Below are positions 8,292 through 16,839 of a DNA stretch of 27,500 nucleotides, piece after piece; the first letter of the stretch is position 1, and each line of letters opens with the position of its first letter. The notes below the pieces were generated by a model that was not told the DNA's origin, ran no database searches, and was given only the letters and a program-made list of their open reading frames with translations. The stretch is from Prorocentrum cordatum (lineage: Eukaryota > Sar > Dinophyceae > Prorocentrales > Prorocentraceae). The position numbers and the translations under genes were made by a program. The stretch is from contig CAUYUJ010017897.1 of the NCBI GenBank assembly GCA_963575745.1, positions 1 through 27,500 of the forward strand, given 5' to 3'.

Positions 8292-8982
8292 CCCTGCAGA
8301 CCGCACCCGCCCCTGGACTCCCTCGGCGCGCCTGCCGCGGCGGGGGCGGCAGCCGACTCTGCCCCTTGCGCCTCGAGCGGGCTGGCCTCCCCTCTCTCGG
8401 GGATGCGGCGTCTCGGCCGCGAGCCCCCTCCCCCCCCCCGCCCGGGCCCAGGTGCCCCGCGTGCCCGCGGGCGTGCGCACCCGAGCCTGGCCCTTCCTCG
8501 ATTGCGCGCTCTCGGGAGCGGCCAAGAGGGGGGTGTCCAAGAGGGGGGGGTGCAAATCATGACCGGCGGCATGTGCGCGGCCCAGCGGGGGGGCCAGGGA
8601 CGTAATGAAATAAGAAGAGGCGCCATGATATCTGGGGAAATATCATGGCCCACGCCATGATATCCACCCCCCCCTAGTCATCACCCCCCTCTTTTCCGCC
8701 CCCGACGCTCGCTCGGCGGCTCGGCGGCGGCACCCGGACTTCCGTGGCGAGTGGGGAAGATGGCCCTCTCAGCGTATCCACGACTTTGGGCGCACCTTGG
8801 CAGGCACGTCGATTTCGGCACCGCCTGATCCCGAGGCTTTGCCTCCTCCCGGCCTCGCCCTGAGACTGCGCTCCTTCCCCCCTCCCCCTCTTCGTTAATT
8901 CAAGCTCCGCGCGGCCCGCTTAGCTTCGACCGGCGCTCTCGACCCGCGAATCAAAAAAGTGTATCCACGACTCGGATGCCCA
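8292..8982. other. Intergenic, no gene seen
   Basis: GC-rich sequence with homopolymeric G and C runs. A small hairpin is listed separately at 8623-8664. GTATCCACGACT occurs twice (about 8777 and 8961). No coding domain is recognisable. Confidence 0.5.
8623..8664. repeat. CCATGATAT hairpin and third copy
   Basis: CCATGATAT (8623-8631) and ATATCATGG (8640-8648) form a perfect 9-bp stem with an 8-nt loop. GCCATGATATC recurs at 8654-8664. Confidence 0.7.
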
Positions 8983-9190
8983 GATGATCCGGGATGACTC
9001 TGGTACGGGGTATCTCTGGTCTGGGCCCCGGGCGCACGAGCCAGAAGTTGCCCCTGACCCCCCCCAACCCCGGTGATTCGGGAATGGCTGGGCGCCCGAC
9101 GTACCCGTGGTTTCAGAGCAACTCCGGTCTGGCCCCCCGAGGCACGAATCAGGAGCTACCCGTGAGCACGCCCAGCCCTGATGACTCGGG
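8983..9190 (+). repeat. Diverged ~108-bp tandem pair
   Basis: Units at about 8983-9072 and 9073-9180 share GGTCTGG-CCCC-GGCACGA-CAG-AG-T-CCC-TGA-C-CCCA-CCC-G-TGA-TCGGG spacing, and a third unit starts at 9181. The two full units have diverged considerably. Confidence 0.65.
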
Positions 9191-9527
9191 GCTCTGAACG
9201 ACCTTGCTGGTACGAACATGCTCCGCTAAAGCACACAGGGCACGTCTTGGACATGGTCGATGCTGCTGTTGATGGCCAAAGACCGCTAAAGGGGCTTCTG
9301 TCGTGTAGCCGCCCCGTGACTACAACCCAGCTGGTAAGATGACAGAGAAGCCTCTCACCGAGGAAGCGTGGACCAGCGAGACTCGCCGACTACAAGCGTG
9401 CCGAGACCACCTTTGCTGGTCCGCTGCATTGCGTGCGATGCGAGCTGCGGTGAGCCTGTCTGCGCTGGTTGATGGAAGACGACGACACACGCAAGGATGG
9501 GCAAGGTGGGCGACTGCTGATGCCCAG
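9191..9527. other. No feature recognised
   Basis: Mixed-composition sequence. An open frame of about 146 codons from 9339 has no recognisable domain and runs into the repeat at 9528, so it is not called. Confidence 0.4.
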
Positions 9528-9770
9528 CAATCCCACCAGCCCTTTGGGCGTGAGTGGTTTAGAGAGCTTTCTCTGTCCTCAACCCCCCAACCCCCCTTCT
9601 TCCCCTTCGGGGAGGGGTTTACCCCTCCCCCTACCCTCTCCCCCTGGGTCTGGAGAGGGCGGGCCGCGGGTGGTTGGAGGGGTCTTTTTCGACTCCTGGG
9701 AGGGCCAAAAAACGACGACCCTCACGAGGATTCTGGCCCCGACGGGGGGACGCACTTAAGTCCCTCTCCT
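9528..9770 (+). repeat. Interspersed repeat F1, diverged copy
   Basis: It starts AATCCCACCAGCCCTTTGGGCG, then has CCCCTTCGGGGAGGGG, CCTCCCCCT, and ends GGGAGGGCCAA..GACG.CC.TCACGAGGAT. The same ordered landmarks occur at 18350-18636 and 18744-19034, and the left end alone at 11387-11450. Confidence 0.7.
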
Positions 9771-9784
9771 CTTCTGTGAAGCCC

Positions 9785-9934
9785 AAATCATTGATTTTAC
9801 TACGGTTTCGGCCCCATTTTGGCCTCCTGAGGGGGCCGCGCTTCTCTTCCCTCATAGCAAAATCATTGATTTTACGATGGTTTTGGCCTCATTTTGTCCT
9901 TCTCAGGGGGCAGCTCTCCTTTGCGCTTCTGCGG
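9785..9934 (+). repeat. 75-bp tandem pair
   Basis: AAATCATTGATTTTAC begins units at 9785 and 9860. Both continue with GGTTT-GGCC-CATTTTG-CCT-CT-AGGGGGC. The CATTTTGGC part is only superficially SL-like. Confidence 0.8.
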
Positions 9935-9942
9935 AGGTCGCA

Positions 9943-10164
9943 AGAGGCCCCAAGATGGCCCCAAGAGGCCCCCAAGCGGCCCCAAGAGGCCCCCAAGAGG
10001 CCCCCAAGAGGCCCCCAAGAGGCCCCCAAGAGGCCCCCAAGAGGCCCCCAAGAGGCCCCCAAGAGGCCCACGACGCCCCAAGAGGCCCCCAAGAGGCCCC
10101 CAAGAGGCCCCCAAGAGGCCCCACGAGGCTCCAAGAGGCCCCCAAGAGGCCCCACGAGGAGCCC
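9943..10164 (+). repeat. 11-bp minisatellite (AAGAGGCCCCC)n
   Basis: About 20 near-perfect 11-bp units. Because 11 is not a multiple of 3, all three frames stay open and encode the same 11-residue peptide repeat (PKRPPRGPQEA) in rotation. Degenerate copies occur at 16840-17560, 18590-18730 and 19000-19230, and inverted ones at 20900-20960. Confidence 0.92.
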
Positions 10165-10510
10165 GAACGACTCACTCACACCAGAAGGAGGGGCCCGAAC
10201 GACTCACACCAGGACGAGGTGCCCGAACGACTCACACCACGAGGAGCCCGAACGACTCACACCAGGACGAGGGCCCCGAACGACTCACACCACGAGGAGC
10301 CCGAACGAGTCACACCAGGAGGAGGGGCCCGAACGACTCACACCAGGATGAGGGGCCCGAACAACTCACACCACGAGAAGCCCGAACGACTCACACCAGG
10401 ACGAAGAGCCCGAACGACTCACACCACGAAGAGCCCGAACGACTCACACCAGGAAGAAGGGCCCGAACGACTCAGACCAGGACGAGAAACCCCAAACGAC
10501 TCAAACCACG
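10165..10510 (+). repeat. Alternating 25/28-bp minisatellite
   Basis: Units GCCCGAACGACTCACACC followed by either AGGACGAGGG or ACGAGGA alternate, giving a higher-order unit of about 53 bp and roughly a dozen units in all. The last units decay (GACTCAGACC, GACTCAAACC). Confidence 0.88.
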
Positions 10511-11386
10511 AGCGCTTTCTTTCTCTCCCTCCTCCTTCGCCTCGTCCTTCTCCCGCTCCCCCCACAAGGAGGATGTACAAGGAGGCGGGGGGAAGGAGGA
10601 ACAGGGGAGATATGCGGGGCCAAGCGGACACACGCCTGAAAAACACGACTGTCGGCATGCTTCGCGAGAGTTGCTGCTGTGAGATGGGCTGGTGGGGATA
10701 CGCGAAGCGTAAAGAATTCGGAAACAATCCCAGCGCGGCTCGGCGTATGCATCTCCCAGCTTGCGAACGAGCTGCTGCTGCACAGGGCCAGAGCACGCCA
10801 GGCAACGGCGAGCCCATACCACGGCGTGCCCTACGCAGACGCTTCCGTTTGATCTAGGTTATCCAGCCCAGCGTCCTGACGATGACGATGCAGGTGGAAT
10901 CTGGTAGACCAGGACGTCTTTCCTGCCACGGGCCCCGTCTCTGCAATCGATCGTCGCTACTTCCATTCCTCGTTTCCCCTGCTCCTCGTCCTGCTCTGCA
11001 CCCTTGACGCTCCCCAACAGATATCTACTCTCGGAGTTCCAAGGCGCTTCTCTTCTGCATGGCGGTTCAATGCCATCGAGCACGGCTTCGAAATGGAGCA
11101 TCTCTGCACGCATACACATAGTACGTGCACAGTCGCTTCCGGGTTATTTCACTATCGCAACAGGGCTGGACTGGGAAGACAAATGATGATGCCTGCGCGT
11201 GGCGACATGGGACAGCGCATCGAGCTTAGTGCAAAGCAGCCATACTCAATAACATGTTCGCTTCGCAAGGGGGTGCGAACGATAACGCACGTGCTACATT
11301 TGTAAACGTCCAATTCTGTTTTTCAGCAAAACCCAACCCTTTTGCCTTGCACCTTGCTCATACAATGTCCGCCTGATTCTGTCAAT
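10511..11386. other. Largely unique sequence, no gene
   Basis: Apart from the motif at 10684-10710, I see no repeat or coding domain. Open frames here are 60-130 codons and lack recognisable features. Confidence 0.45.
10684..10710 (+). repeat. Dispersed motif M1, copy 1
   Basis: ATGGGCTGGTGGGGATACGCGAAGCGT. Related copies are at 17641-17666 and 19260-19286. Confidence 0.7.
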
Positions 11387-11450
11387 CCCACCAGCCCTCG
11401 TGGCGTAGGTGATTTAACGAGTTGTGCTTTCTCTCTGCCAATATCCCTCC
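11387..11450 (+). repeat. Repeat F1, left-end fragment
   Basis: AATCCCACCAGCCCTCGTGGCG followed by GTGATTTAACGAG..GCTTTCTCTCTGCC matches the left end of the copy at 9528 but then departs. Confidence 0.55.
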
Positions 11451-11480
11451 TTCCCCCGCTCGGCCCGCAGCCAACCAGGA

Positions 11481-11730
11481 ACCATGAGGACCCAATGCTC
11501 CCCCCCCGCCATCCCTGTCAAAATACCATACGAAACGCCCTTTGCCTCCGCTTTTGGAACATGCGCGGCCAACTCGATGCGCCCCCCCACCATCCCTGTC
11601 AACAAACAATACAAAGTACCCTTTGCGGCAAAGTCTTGGGTCATGTTTGTGAGGCCTGCAAGCACTTTGTCTTCTTTTTGACAGGGTCGGCGGAGGCGTC
11701 AGCATATTGCCTGCTTCGCGCAAGGCTACG
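11481..11730. repeat. CTGTCAA/TTGACAG hairpin repeat, copy 1
   Basis: Two direct arms (CC.CCATCCCTGTCAA..A.ACAATAC at about 11501 and 11585) face an inverted arm (ACTTTGTCTTCTTTTTGACAGGG at about 11663). It is followed by the G-CAGCATATTGCCTGCT-CGCGCA sequence seen again at 15410 and 16385. Confidence 0.65.
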
Positions 11731-11740
11731 ATCCCTAACA

Positions 11741-11757
11741 ATTATCCCGGCAAAGCA
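11741..11757 (+). repeat. 17-bp lead shared by both composite elements
   Basis: ATTATCCCGGCAAAGCA is identical at 13746-13762, each time just before ACCTAACA. Confidence 0.85.
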
Positions 11758-11904
11758 ACCTAACATCGATGTGTAGGAGCATATCTGGAAGCATTCCCCT
11801 TAAGATTCGGATGAGAATCCAGTTGTAGAATTCTGCTGTTCTCGCAGTCGTAGTCGCATTCGCGATGACAGTCGCAGTGGCAACGGCAGTCGCAGTCACA
11901 GCCT

Positions 11905-13163
11905 CAGCCTCAGCCTGCCTCAGCCTCAGCCTCAGCCTGCCTCAGCCTCAGCCTGCCTCAGCCTCAACCTCAGCCTGCTTCAGCCTCAGCCTCAGTCTGC
12001 CTTCAGCCTCGGCCTCAGCCTCAGCCTGCCTCAGCCTCAGCCTGCATCAGCCTCAGCCTCAGCCTCAGCCTGCCTCAGCATCAGCCTGCCTCAGCCTCAG
12101 CCTGCCTCTGCCTCAGCCTGCTTCAGCCTCAGCCTCAGTCTGCCTTCAGCCTCGGCCTCAGCCTCAGCCTGCCTCAGCCTCAGCCTGCCTCAGCCTCAGC
12201 CTCAGCCTGCCTCAGCCTCAGCCTGCCTCAGCCTCAGAGCCTGCAGCCTCAGCCTCAGTCTGCCTTCAGCCTCGGCCTCAGCCTCAGCCTGCCTCAGCCT
12301 CAGCCTCAGCCTCCGCCTGCCTCAGCCTGAGCCTGCCTCAGCCTCAGCCTCAGCCTGCCTCAGCCTCAGCCTCAGTCTGCCTTCAGCCTCGGCCTCAGCC
12401 TCAGCCTGCCTCAGCCTCAGCCTGCATCAGCCTCAGCCTCAGCCTCAGCCTGCCTCAGCATCAGCCTGCCTCAGCCTCAGCCTCAGCCTGCCTCTGCCTC
12501 AGCCTCAGCCTGCTTCAGCCTCAGCCTCAGCCTCAGTCTGCCTTCAGCCTCGGCCTCCGCCTCAGCCTGCCTCAGCCTCAGCCTGCATCAGCCTCAGCCT
12601 CAGCCTCAGCCTGCCTCAGCCAGCCTCAGCCTGCCTCAGCCTCAGCCTCAGCCTGCCTCAGCCTCAGCCTCAGCCTCAGCCTGCCTCAGCCTCAGCCTCA
12701 GCCTCAGCCATCAGTCTGCCTTCAGCCTCGGCCTCAGCCTCAGCCTCAGCCTGCCTCAGCCTCAGCCTGCATCAGCCTCAGCCTCAGCCTCAGCCTGCCT
12801 CAGCCTCAGCCTGCCTCAGCCTCAGCCTCAGCCTCAGCCTCAGCCTCAGCCTCAGCCTCAGCCTGCCTCAGCCTCAGCCTCAGCCTCAGCCTCAGCCTCA
12901 GCCTCAGCCTCAGCCTCAGCCTCAGCCTCAGCCTCAGCCTGCCTCAGCCTCAGCCTCAGCCTCAGCCTCACCTGCCCTTCAGCCTCGGCCTCAGCCTCAG
13001 CCTGCCTCAGCCTCAGCCTGCATCAGCCTCAGCCTCAGCCTCAGCCTGCCTCAGCATCAGCCTGCCTCAGCCTCAGCCTCAGCCTCAGCCTGCTTCAGCC
13101 TCAGCCTGCCTGCCTCAGCCTCAGCCTCAGCCTCAGCCTGCAGCCTCACCCTCAGCCTCAGCA
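11905..13163 (+). repeat. CAGCCT/CCTGCCTCAG satellite block
   Basis: About 1.26 kb built of CAGCCT hexamers with CCTGC interruptions. The landmark TCTGCCTTCAGCCTCGGCCTC recurs at about 11997, 12139, 12258, 12377, 12537 and 12715 (and modified near 12970), showing a higher-order repeat of ~120-180 bp. It supports a 605-codon open frame of Ala/Ser/Leu/Pro/Gln that I consider spurious. Confidence 0.93.
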
Positions 13164-13164
13164 T

Positions 13165-13590
13165 TCAAAATGTGGCCCGGGAATGGAATTCTGGGAACTC
13201 GAAGAACACGAAGTGGCCTACAGTTGGCTCCGGGCATTCAAAATCATGCCCAGGAATGGAATTCTGGGAACTCGAAGATCACGAAGTGGCCTACAGTTGG
13301 CTCCGGGCATTCAAAATGTGGCCCGGGAATGGAGTTCTGGGAACTCGAAGAGCACGAAGTGGCCTACAGTTGGCTCCGGGCATTCAAAATGTGGCCCGGG
13401 AATGGAGTTCTGGGAACTCGAAGAGCACGAAGTGGCCTACAGTTGGCTCCGGGCATCCAAAATGTGGCCCGGGAATGGAGTTCTGGGAAGTCGAAGAGCA
13501 CGAAGTGGCCTACAGTTGGCTCCGGGCATTCAGAATGTGGCCCGGGAATGGAGTTCTGGGAAATCGAAAAGCACGAAGTGTGTGACTGTA
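13165..13590 (+). repeat. 73-bp tandem array, 6 units
   Basis: The unit is ATTCAAAATGTGGCCCGGGAATGG..TTCTGGGAACTCGAAGAGCACGAAGTGGCCTACAGTTGGCTCCGGGC. Spacing is exactly 73 bp throughout (13171, 13244, 13317, 13390, 13463, 13536). The final unit switches to the variant GTGTGTGACTG. Confidence 0.95.
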
Positions 13591-13735
13591 TGCGAAAAAC
13601 GATCCCCCCCGGCAAACCCCAACGGCCCCCCAACGGCCCCCAACGGCTCCCCAACGGCTGCCCAGACCCCCCTGTGGAGTAATGTGCTGCTCTCTTTTTA
13701 CACCACTAGAAACCTATCAGTCTTCGCTGTTAGGT
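13591..13735 (+). repeat. Element tail, copy 1
   Basis: It contains (CCCAACGGCC)n-like units, CAGACCCCCCTGTGGAGTAATGTG, then CCACTAGAAACCTATCAGTCTTCGCTGTTAGGT. It is about 80 percent the same as 15191-15312. Confidence 0.8.
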
Positions 13736-13762
13736 AAAAACCAAAATTATCCCGGCAAAGCA
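13736..13762. other. 27-bp spacer between the two composite elements
   Basis: It is flanked by TCGCTGTTAGGT (13724-13735) and ACCTAACAGCGA (13763-13774), perfect 12-bp complements, so the junction itself can form a hairpin. Confidence 0.85.
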
Positions 13763-13922
13763 ACCTAACAGCGATGTGTAGAAGCATATCTGAAAGCATT
13801 CCCCTTAAGATTCAAATGAGAATCCAGTTGTCGAATTCTGCTGTTCTCGCAGTCGTAGTCGCATTCGCGATGACAGTCGCAGCGGCAACGGCAGTCGCAG
13901 TCACAGCCTCAGCCTCAGCCTG

Positions 13923-14690
13923 CCTCCTCCTCCTCCTCCTCTTTCTCCTGCTCCTCCTCCTCCTCCTCCTCCTCTTCCTCCTGCTCGTCTTCGTTCTCGT
14001 CCTCCTCGTCTTGCTCGTCCTCCTCCTCCTGGTGCTCTCTCCTCCTCCTCCTCCTCCTCCTCCTCCTCCTCCTCCTCCTCCTGGTGGTCCTCGTTCTCCT
14101 CCTCCTGGTGCTCTCCCCCCCCCTCCTCCTCCTCGTCCTCCTCCTCCTCCTCCTCCTCGTCCTCCTCCTCCTCTTCCTCCTCCTCCTCCTCCTCCTCCTG
14201 GTAGTCCTCCCCCTCCCCTCCTCCTCCTCCTCCCTCCCTCCTCCTCCTCTTCCTGGTCGTCCTCGTTCTCGTCCTCCTCGTCTTGCTCGTCCTCCTCCTC
14301 CTGGTGTTCTCTCCTCCTCCTCCTCCTCCTCCTCCTCCTCCTCCTCCCTCCTCCTGGTGGTCCTCGTTCTCCTCCTCCTGGTACTCTCCCCCCCCCTCCT
14401 CCTCCTCCTCCTCGTCCTCGTCCTCCTCCTCCTCCTCCTCCTCTTCCTCCTCCTCCTCCTCCCTCCTCCTCCTCCTCCTCCTGGTACCTCCCCTGGTCCC
14501 CTCCTCCTCCTCCTCCTCCTCCTCTTCCTGGTCGTCCTCCTCCTCCTGGTCGTCCTCCTCCTCCTGCTCGTCCTCCTCCTCCTCCTGCTCGTCCTTCTTC
14601 TCCTGCTCCTCCTGCTCCTCGTCCTGCTCCTGCTCGTCCTCGTCCTCCTGGTCTTGCTCGTCCTCCTCCTCGTCGTGCTCTTGCCCCTGC
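13923..14690 (+). repeat. CCT polypyrimidine block
   Basis: About 770 bp of CCTCCT with internal higher-order phrases (CTGGTGGTCCTCGTTCTCC, GGTGCTCTC) repeated two to three times. The strand asymmetry is almost total. Poly-Leu, poly-Pro, poly-Ser and poly-Glu frames on the two strands are by-products. Confidence 0.95.
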
Positions 14691-15190
14691 TGAAAATGTG
14701 GCCCAGGGAATGGAGTTCTGGGAAGTCGAAGAGCACGAAGTGGCCTACAGTTGGCTCCGGGCATTCAAAATGTGGCCCGGGAATGGAGTTCTGGGAACTC
14801 GAAGAGCACGAAGTGGCCTACAGTTGGCTCCGGGCATTCAAAATGTGGCCCGGGAATGGAGTTCTGGGAACTCGAAGAGCACGAAGTGGCCTACAGTTGG
14901 CTCCGGGCATCAAAATGTGGCCCGGGAATGGAGTTCTGGGAACTCGAAGAGCACGAAGTGTGTGACTGTTGCATCCGGCCCTCCAAATGTGGCCCGGGAA
15001 TGGCGTTCTGGGATGTCGAAGAGCACGAAGTGTGTGACTGTTGCATCCGGTTATTCTAAATGTGGCCCGGGAATGGCGTTCTGGGATCTCGAAGAGCACG
15101 AAGTGTGTGACTGTTGCATCCGGGTATTGAGAATGTGGCCTGGGAATGGAGTTCTGGGAAGTCGAAGAGCACGAAGTGTGTGACTGTTGG
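14691..15190 (+). repeat. 73-bp tandem array, 7 units
   Basis: Landmarks ATGTGGCCC at 14697, 14771, 14844, 14916, 14988, 15061 and 15134 give spacings of 72-74 bp. Units 1-3 carry the TGGCCTACAGTTGGCTCCGGGC ending, and units 4-7 carry GTGTGTGACTGTTGCATCCGG. Confidence 0.95.
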
Positions 15191-15312
15191 TGAAAAACGA
15201 GCCCGGCACCCTGCCGCCCGGCAACTCCCCAACACCTGCCCGGACCCCCCTGTGGAGTGATCTGTGAGCTCTTTTGAGACCACTAGAAACCTATCAGTCT
15301 TCGCTGTTAGGT
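15191..15312 (+). repeat. Element tail, copy 2
   Basis: GGACCCCCCTGTGGAGTGATCTG then GACCACTAGAAACCTATCAG and TCTTCGCTGTTAGGT, matching the tail at 13591-13735. Confidence 0.8.
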
Positions 15313-15339
15313 AACAAATGCACCTCGCGGCTAAATCTG

Positions 15340-15430
15340 GATCATGCGCGGCCACCCCGCGATCACTGTCAAGTGGTTTTTGACAGGAACGGCGGGGGTA
15401 GTGGCGCATGGCCTGCTGTGCGCAGACCCT
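15340..15430. repeat. CTGTCAA/TTGACAG hairpin repeat, copy 2
   Basis: GATCACTGTCAAGTGGTTTTTGACAGGAACGGC carries a CTGTCAA..TTGACAG stem. It is followed by GCATGGCCTGCTGTGCGCAGACCC, which recurs after the copy near 16400. Confidence 0.7.
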
Positions 15431-15519
15431 TCAGACACAATGATGGGCATTGGTTTTCGAAAAGGATGGTGGGGGCCGACATGTTTCCCGATGTGTGCGG
15501 TCACGTGCACAGGCGCACC

Positions 15520-15702
15520 TGACATACCCTGTACGTGCCCCGAACGTGGCGCACCTGACGCGGCTGGAGTATGCGGCACACCTGGCGAACGCGGAGCACG
15601 TGGCGCATCTGGCGCACCAGGCGTGCCTGGAACGCTGGGGCCCCATGGGTACGTACCTGGCGCGCGTGGCGCGCCTGGCACGCGTGGCGCACCTCGCCCA
15701 AT
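15520..15702 (+). repeat. 9-bp-periodic GC-rich tract
   Basis: Imperfect units of GGCGCACCT / GGCGCGCGT. One plus frame and one minus frame read as Gly-X-Y (collagen-like) only because the period is 9. Confidence 0.7.
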
Positions 15703-15985
15703 CGTCGCGCACATGGGGTCGGTTTTGGTTCCTAGTAGCTGCCCGTCCAAAGACGGCCGCTGAACATGCTCAGGCTCGGGTGTCACTTATGTGTTGGGAG
15801 GACGGATTGACCAGCGCGTGGCGCCCCTGGCACGCGTGGTGCACCTCGCCCAAGCGTCGCGCACCTGGGGTCGGTTTTGGTTCCCAGCAACTGTCCATCC
15901 AAAGACGACCGCTGAACATGCTCAGGCTCGGGTGTCACATAGGTGTTGGGAGGGCGGGTGGGAGTGAGCTAGACGGCTTGCGGGC
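15658..15985 (+). repeat. ~150-bp tandem pair (family F2)
   Basis: Units at about 15658-15801 and 15815-15985 share CACGCGTGG-GCACCTCGCCCAA, CGTCGCGCAC, GGGTCGGTTTTGGTTCC, CCAAAGACG-CCGCTGAACATG and CTCAGGCTCGGGTGTCAC. A third copy is at 16526-16640. Confidence 0.85.
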
Positions 15986-16059
15986 GGGTGGGTAGCTTCA
16001 TCACTGTTCCCTATTGATAAATACCACTCCCCCACCTGGCCGGCAGCCAACCGGGAACC

Positions 16060-16410
16060 ATGCGGGCACCCCCCCGCCACCCCTGTCAAGAAACAATGCA
16101 AAATTCACATTACGGTGCCCACCCTGCCAACACCCTCCACAATCCCTTTCAAAAAACAATGCGAATGGCACATTGCAACAAAATCTGGACAGTGCGCTGG
16201 CGCTCTGTGAGCAAATTGTATTTTTTTGACAGGGATGGCTGGGCACCCTCAATGAAACCGCTTTGTGCAGGACCACCATCCGTGTCAAAAACAATGCAAA
16301 GCGCACGTTGCGACAACGTCGTGGGTATTGTGCTGGCCACCCGCGATCACTTTGTATTGTTTTTTGACAGTGACGGCGGTGGTGTCCGCATGATGATGCT
16401 TGCTGTGCGC
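16060..16410. repeat. CTGTCAA/TTGACAG hairpin repeats, cluster
   Basis: Direct arms near 16075, 16135 and 16275 (CC.TCC.TGTCAA.AAACAATGC) and inverted arms near 16215 and 16350 (TTGTATT.TTTTTGACAG.GA.GGC). The order direct-direct-inverted-direct-inverted suggests stacked hairpin units. The left edge (GGCAGCCAACCGGGAACCATG) also matches 11470. Confidence 0.7.
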
Positions 16411-16525
16411 AGGCCCAAAACGATGCTGACGCCCCCCGATCAGCATCTGGACCATGCGGACGGGGGGGCACCACGTTTTTTTGTACAAGGATGGCACACG
16501 AACCGCATGCGGAGTCCGCGGCGAG

Positions 16526-16640
16526 CGTCGCGCACCTGGCGTCCGCGTTTGCTCCCAGTGGCTGTCCGTCCAGCGGCGACCGCTGAATCTGCTCAGGCTC
16601 GGGTGTTACTTATGTGTTGGGAGGGCGGGTGGGAGCGAGC
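16526..16640 (+). repeat. Family F2, third copy
   Basis: CGTCGCGCACCTGGCGTCCGCG, then GCGGCGACCGCTGAATCTGC, CTCAGGCTCGGGTGTTACTT and ATGTGTTGGGAGGGCGGGTG, as in 15703-15801 and 15855-15975. Confidence 0.8.
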
Positions 16641-16664
16641 TAGAGGGCGTGCGTGTGGAGAGGG

Positions 16665-16807
16665 CCCTTCCCCAGGACCGGCTTTGCATCCAGAGTCGTT
16701 TTTTGACGGTCCCGAGGCCCGGTGAGGACCCCCCGAGGCCAAAAAAGCCTCCAAAGGCCGAAAGCCGCGAAAAACCTCCCGTCGCGATTTTTTCGCAACG
16801 CGAGGGG
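16665..16807 (+). mobile_element. 186-bp inverted-repeat element (family R), truncated copy
   Basis: It lacks the left terminus and begins at CCCTTCCCCAGGACCGG. Then GAGTCGTTTTTTGACGGTCCCGAGGCCCGG and the hairpin GCGAAAAACC..GATTTTTTCGC follow. The right end is GAGGGGGA in place of GGGGGTCTGGG. Full-length relatives are at 25247, 26585 and (inverted) 27014. Confidence 0.75.
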
Positions 16808-16839
16808 GAGGGGGGGGGAGGGGCGCGAGGCGCTAGAGC

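Larger units (their letters stand above)
11758..13735 (+). mobile_element. Composite inverted-repeat element, copy 1
   Basis: It starts ACCTAACATCGA and ends TCGCTGTTAGGT, an 11/12 terminal inverted repeat. Inside are a head of ~150 bp (..GCATTCCCCTTAAGATTC.., GCAGTCGTAGTCGCATTCGCG), a CAGCCT-type microsatellite, six 73-bp tandem units, and a tail with CAGACCCCCCTGTGGAGT and CCACTAGAAACCTATCAGTCTTCG. Head, 73-bp array and tail are shared with copy 2. No transposase is visible, so it would be non-autonomous if mobile. It could instead be a segmental tandem duplication of satellite DNA. Confidence 0.65.
13763..15312 (+). mobile_element. Composite inverted-repeat element, copy 2
   Basis: Perfect 12-bp inverted ends (ACCTAACAGCGA at 13763-13774, TCGCTGTTAGGT at 15301-15312). 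The head is nearly identical to copy 1 up to the phrase CAGCCTCAGCCTGCCTC, after which the inner block is CCT-type, not CAGCCT-type. Then come seven 72-74-bp units and the shared tail. The change of inner microsatellite within a conserved frame suggests the block expanded independently in each copy. Confidence 0.68.

Noticed and set aside
9810-9830. CATTTTGGCCTC, SL-like
   Set aside because: It is part of a 75-bp tandem unit and lacks the CCGTAG start.
11865-13682. 605-codon open frame rich in Ala/Ser/Leu/Pro/Gln
   Set aside because: It is the CAGCCT satellite plus the 73-bp array read through. The repeat contains no stop codons in this frame, and there is no domain or unique sequence.
13774-15183. 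Long poly-Leu, poly-Pro, poly-Ser (plus) and poly-Glu, poly-Arg (minus) frames
   Set aside because: Products of the CCT block; all frames are open on both strands.
13165-15190. CRISPR-like regular repeats
   Set aside because: Units are contiguous 73-bp repeats without unique spacers, in a eukaryotic context.
15344-15763. Collagen-like Gly-X-Y peptide on the plus strand, and a similar one on the minus strand
   Set aside because: A 9-bp DNA period gives Gly-X-Y in both directions; no signal peptide or conserved ends.
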